Assembly: GCA_003415625.1 (NCBI GenBank)
Contig: PYIU01000010.1
Span: forward strand, 2,416,501 to 2,480,500
DNA: 64,000 nucleotides
Direction: 5' to 3'
DNA from: Aquanectria penicillioides
Taxonomy: Eukaryota > Ascomycota > Sordariomycetes > Hypocreales > Nectriaceae
Part shown: positions 61,231 to 64,000 of the stretch, piece after piece
Numbering within the stretch: position 1 is the stretch's first letter
Layout: the number at the start of each line of letters is the position of its first letter
Notes under the pieces: model-generated
The model's input: the letters and a program-made list of their open reading frames with translations, nothing else
Databases searched by the model: none
What the model was told of the DNA's origin: nothing
Position numbers and translations under genes: made by a program

Positions 61231-63415
61231 CAGATCTCAGAACTCACTGGTTCTCTAGTTTCCGGCCTGTGTGGTTCCTTTTTTTTTTACGCAAATCAAA
61301 ATATTGATCACGAAAGTAAAAAGACTCTATCTTGTAAGTCCCTTGTCCTTGCCATCTTCAGTGGATACAGTAGACAGGGGAATTATGATGAGGCTAGTTT
61401 TGTATAAACAAGCCCAATGACGAACGGAGCCCCCAGTTCCATGCAAATTGTCGGCCTGCGCATGATGGATAAAAAAGTGGCGAGTGAGGTTGAGATTATT
61501 GACAAGGACTTACCCGACCATCAAATCACGAAAGAGAAATCAATTTCTTGACCAAGTCACAGATTTGACTCTTTGAGGTGGTTTCCAATCCAATGATCCT
61601 TCTAGGAGTATACGACCAGAGGAGGTTGTGGTCTTGACGTCGATTCAAGTAAATACAGAACCCTTCGAATATCTCCCGATTTTAACCCCGAATGCCTTCG
61701 CTTGGGCTCATCCTGAAATATGCTTCGTACTTCACCGCTTAGATCACAAGCGTTGCTCAGGACTTGCAAAGCCCATGTGCCCAGATAACAGTTGGCGCTA
61801 GGGTTAGTCTTGTCCATGGACGTAACAAGTCGTGCATCATCGGTGAGCCGTGACTGGATATCATTACATCGTTGCCGCTGAAAAGTGCTACGCATTCCGT
61901 CAGGTGTGAAAGCAGCCATGACCTGTCTTAGTAAGACTGATGCCGCAAAAACGTATAGCAGAGTAATTTGAGCCTAGATGCCAACACCAGAACCCTTCGC
62001 GCCAACACAGGGATGTGTGCTAGCAACTCTATACTCCCAGTCATTCACCTCCAGTAGCATGCCTTTGGCTTTCTGTTTAAGGTGAATCAAATGAAGCTGA
62101 GTCATAGACTCATCCTGAAGCTGTGAGATCCGGAAGGCCAAGTAATAGAGATCCAATGGCATTCCCAACACCTAGATTTTATCCAGGCCTTGATCTAAGC
62201 CATATCCGCATGGATTTAATACCTGGACTGTCTCGGCGGAGAACACGTCGTCGGCACAAGGCCCCGGAGATGTATGTGAACACATTCGACATATCTATGA
62301 GGGCGGTGCTTGCATCGGGTACACCCTCTCTTTGTCCTTGAATGTGATTTTCAAATTGGGTCCATCTGCGGGCGGCGATAAAAAAAATGGGATGGAGAAC
62401 GATAACATTGATTAGGTTGGCAAGTAAGCGGTGGCATCTCAAATTTGAAAATATTGAGCAATGTTTAGCTTAGTTCAACTTGTGGCTTTCATTCTGTCTG
62501 GCTGGTGGGGTTGTGAGGCGATTGGTCTAGGTTAGCACGCCACTACGCTATTGCTGAAATTGGGAGATGGGAATATTGGCATTGAAGGGTTCCTGTTTTG
62601 TGCGCGAACTGAAGCCGTTGCTGTATTAATTTGAGTCAAGTGTTGGGATGTTTGTAGAAGTATCCATAACATCTCAATAATCGGAGCTTTGAAGTATATT
62701 TATGCTGAGTAGTATCCCAGCTTGCATGGCAAGCATCGTTGCCAGGATTATTCTCCACGTCCCTCGTTACTGAAGAGAGCCCGTGGCGGACTGATAATTT
62801 GGGTTGTACATGTGCATATCTGGGCACAAAGGAGATGCCCTCACCTCTTTGAAGAGTTTCCATTATCTATTCTTTCCTTTATCCGGCTTCCTGTCTATTG
62901 CCATCCAGAGTCTTATCCTGCACTTCAGCACTCGGCTGTTCCTCGGATTTTGTCTCTCCCTATTATTAGGTGCCACCCAAAGTCCCTCACCCTCCAGCTA
63001 GCTATATTTAGCAGCATGACATCAGGCCATGACTACCAACTCTAACTCGTTGGCCCAGGAGACACAGCTCCTACTCGACATCAGCCTCTCTCGTCTGGCT
63101 GTCATGATACCACACAAGTGCCAGCGCTTGCCATGGAACGTTTCAGACCTTGTTTATTGACGCCAATGCTTCTGTGCTATTTGCCAGAGCCATGCGTGAA
63201 TCTGCAATGACGTCAGGACCTCCTCAGCTGACATGCACCGACATCTCCAAACCCCGCAAACCTGGCAGCTCCATCACCGTCATCACTCATCAGTGAATCA
63301 CCTGTATCGAGACGTCGTTCCGGTCGCCTCTATTCTGCCCTCTTTTGAAGTCTTGGGCTTTCTTTCTGCATCCGTTTCTTAGTTCAGTCCATCAAACAGA
63401 CCACCCTCGCCCACC
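61231..63415. other. Long stretch without a supported gene
   Basis: Minus-strand frames at 62,442-62,179, 62,171-61,974 and 61,919-61,602 together have a faint, helix-rich look such as the middle domain of fungal Zn2Cys6 transcription factors, but no motif, start or splice set ties them together. The right end (about 63,050-63,415) is the pyrimidine-rich promoter of the next gene. Confidence 0.4.
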
Positions 63416-64000
63416 ATGGCCTCTCTCGTCGACACGCTGACCGCCTCTGGAGGCACCGAATCTGTTGGTTAGACGCCCCTCCTCCCGAGTCTGCGTTCAC
63501 GATGCATCCTCGATTCCTGACTAGGCAGAATCGTCTCGCTCACATTGCACAAGGCTTCCTCAACGATATCATCGCCCAGCTGTGGCCCAACATCAACGTC
63601 GCCGGCGGCAGAATCATCAAGCAGGTCGTCGAGCCCATGCTGGGTTCTATGCTCCCCGGCCCTCTCTCGACGCTGCGCTTTGTCAAGCTAGACTTTGGGC
63701 CCGTCCCAATCAAGGTTTCTCACGCAGACGTTCACAAAACCGATCTCCAAGGCATCAAGCTTGACATGGACTTGGAATGGGACGGCCGGTGCGATTTTGA
63801 GCTCGAAGGCACAATGGTGCCCAAAGTGGTAAACGCCCAACACCAGCTGCTGATGCCGGTTCTCTAGCTCTCGACCTCTAACTGGTATCCATTTAACAGG
63901 GAATCGAGCACGTCAAGCTGAAGGGAAGACTATCAATCTTGCTCTGTCCCTTGACAAACATCATCCCCTTGGTATGAGCTCCGGCTGGGTAAAAAAACAT
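63416..64000 (+). CDS. SMP/C2-domain lipid-transfer protein (tricalbin-like), 5' part
   Basis: Starts at an ATG in CCACCATGG context. Exons 63416-63467, 63554-63828 and 63900-63971 join in frame; the next intron begins at 63,972 (GTATGA) and the gene runs off the window. The 133 residues seen (FLNDIIAQLWPNINVAGG, VEPMLGSMLPGPL, KLDMDLEWDG, GIEHVKLKGR) are the start of an SMP domain as in tricalbins and extended synaptotagmins, which move lipid at endoplasmic reticulum contact sites. C2 domains would be expected downstream. Well conserved, so probably a core gene marking the end of the accessory region. Confidence 0.88.

Noticed and set aside
61602..62442. A Zn2Cys6 transcription factor on the minus strand
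   Set aside because: Only a vague helical pattern; no Cys6 cluster, start codon or consistent splicing.
1..64000. CRISPR arrays, rRNA genes or bacterial-type operons
   Set aside because: None seen; introns and RIP show a fungal nuclear genome.

Overview
The window comes from a filamentous ascomycete (Pezizomycotina). Genes on the right carry short GT-AG introns (mostly 47-90 nt) with CTAAC-like branch sites. The families are typically fungal: a DUF7082/C2H2 regulator, an alpha/beta-hydrolase NB-ARC NLR, a LaeA-like methyltransferase, a GH54 arabinofuranosidase and a 4CL-like ligase. The left 25 kb shows the signature of repeat-induced point mutation (RIP). I cannot name the species.

Layout, left. 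Positions 1 to about 25,321 are one very AT-rich block of mutated LTR retrotransposons with no intact gene. It holds a minus-strand Ty3/gypsy gag remnant (1-2.3 kb) and a 15-kb imperfect palindrome made of two gypsy copies (3.58-10.27 kb plus, 11.92-18.61 kb minus). The palindrome surrounds a 1.65-kb spacer that recurs inverted at 21.1-22.8 kb. A Ty1/copia fossil ends at 25.32 kb. Inside the block sits a much better preserved 637-bp miniature LTR element (18,752-19,388) with 145-bp LTRs and a 5-bp target duplication. It also has a 15-nt primer site exactly complementary to its own predicted RNA 5' end, which points to Tf1-style self-priming.

Layout, right. Just outside the block is a chimeric gene joining CCHC zinc knuckles, a DUF7082 (Medusa-type) domain and a C2H2-type regulator (26.3-29.0 kb). 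Next come an NLR (29.9-33.5 kb) and, on the same strand, a predicted fusion of a helical/TPR-like region with a full PPIP5K/VIP1 enzyme (34.2-39.6 kb). The kinase half of that fusion has a one-base frameshift and a changed Mg-binding motif; the phosphatase half looks intact. A 12-exon LaeA-like methyltransferase, a frameshifted macro-domain-like gene, an HSL-type esterase and an MFS sugar transporter follow. After these come a GH39-like glycosidase with one unresolved exon junction, an NWD-type NLR fossil, the GH54 arabinofuranosidase, a peroxisomal 4CL-like CoA ligase, an amidase pseudogene and the 5' end of an SMP/C2 lipid-transfer protein cut by the window end.

How it works together. The NLR and the PPIP5K fusion are adjacent and co-oriented and could be functionally linked (inference). 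The sugar transporter, glycosidase, arabinofuranosidase and esterase suggest a loose plant-polymer-degradation neighbourhood. Several genes carry single-base breaks or are fossils, as expected for an accessory region next to a RIP-mutated repeat block.
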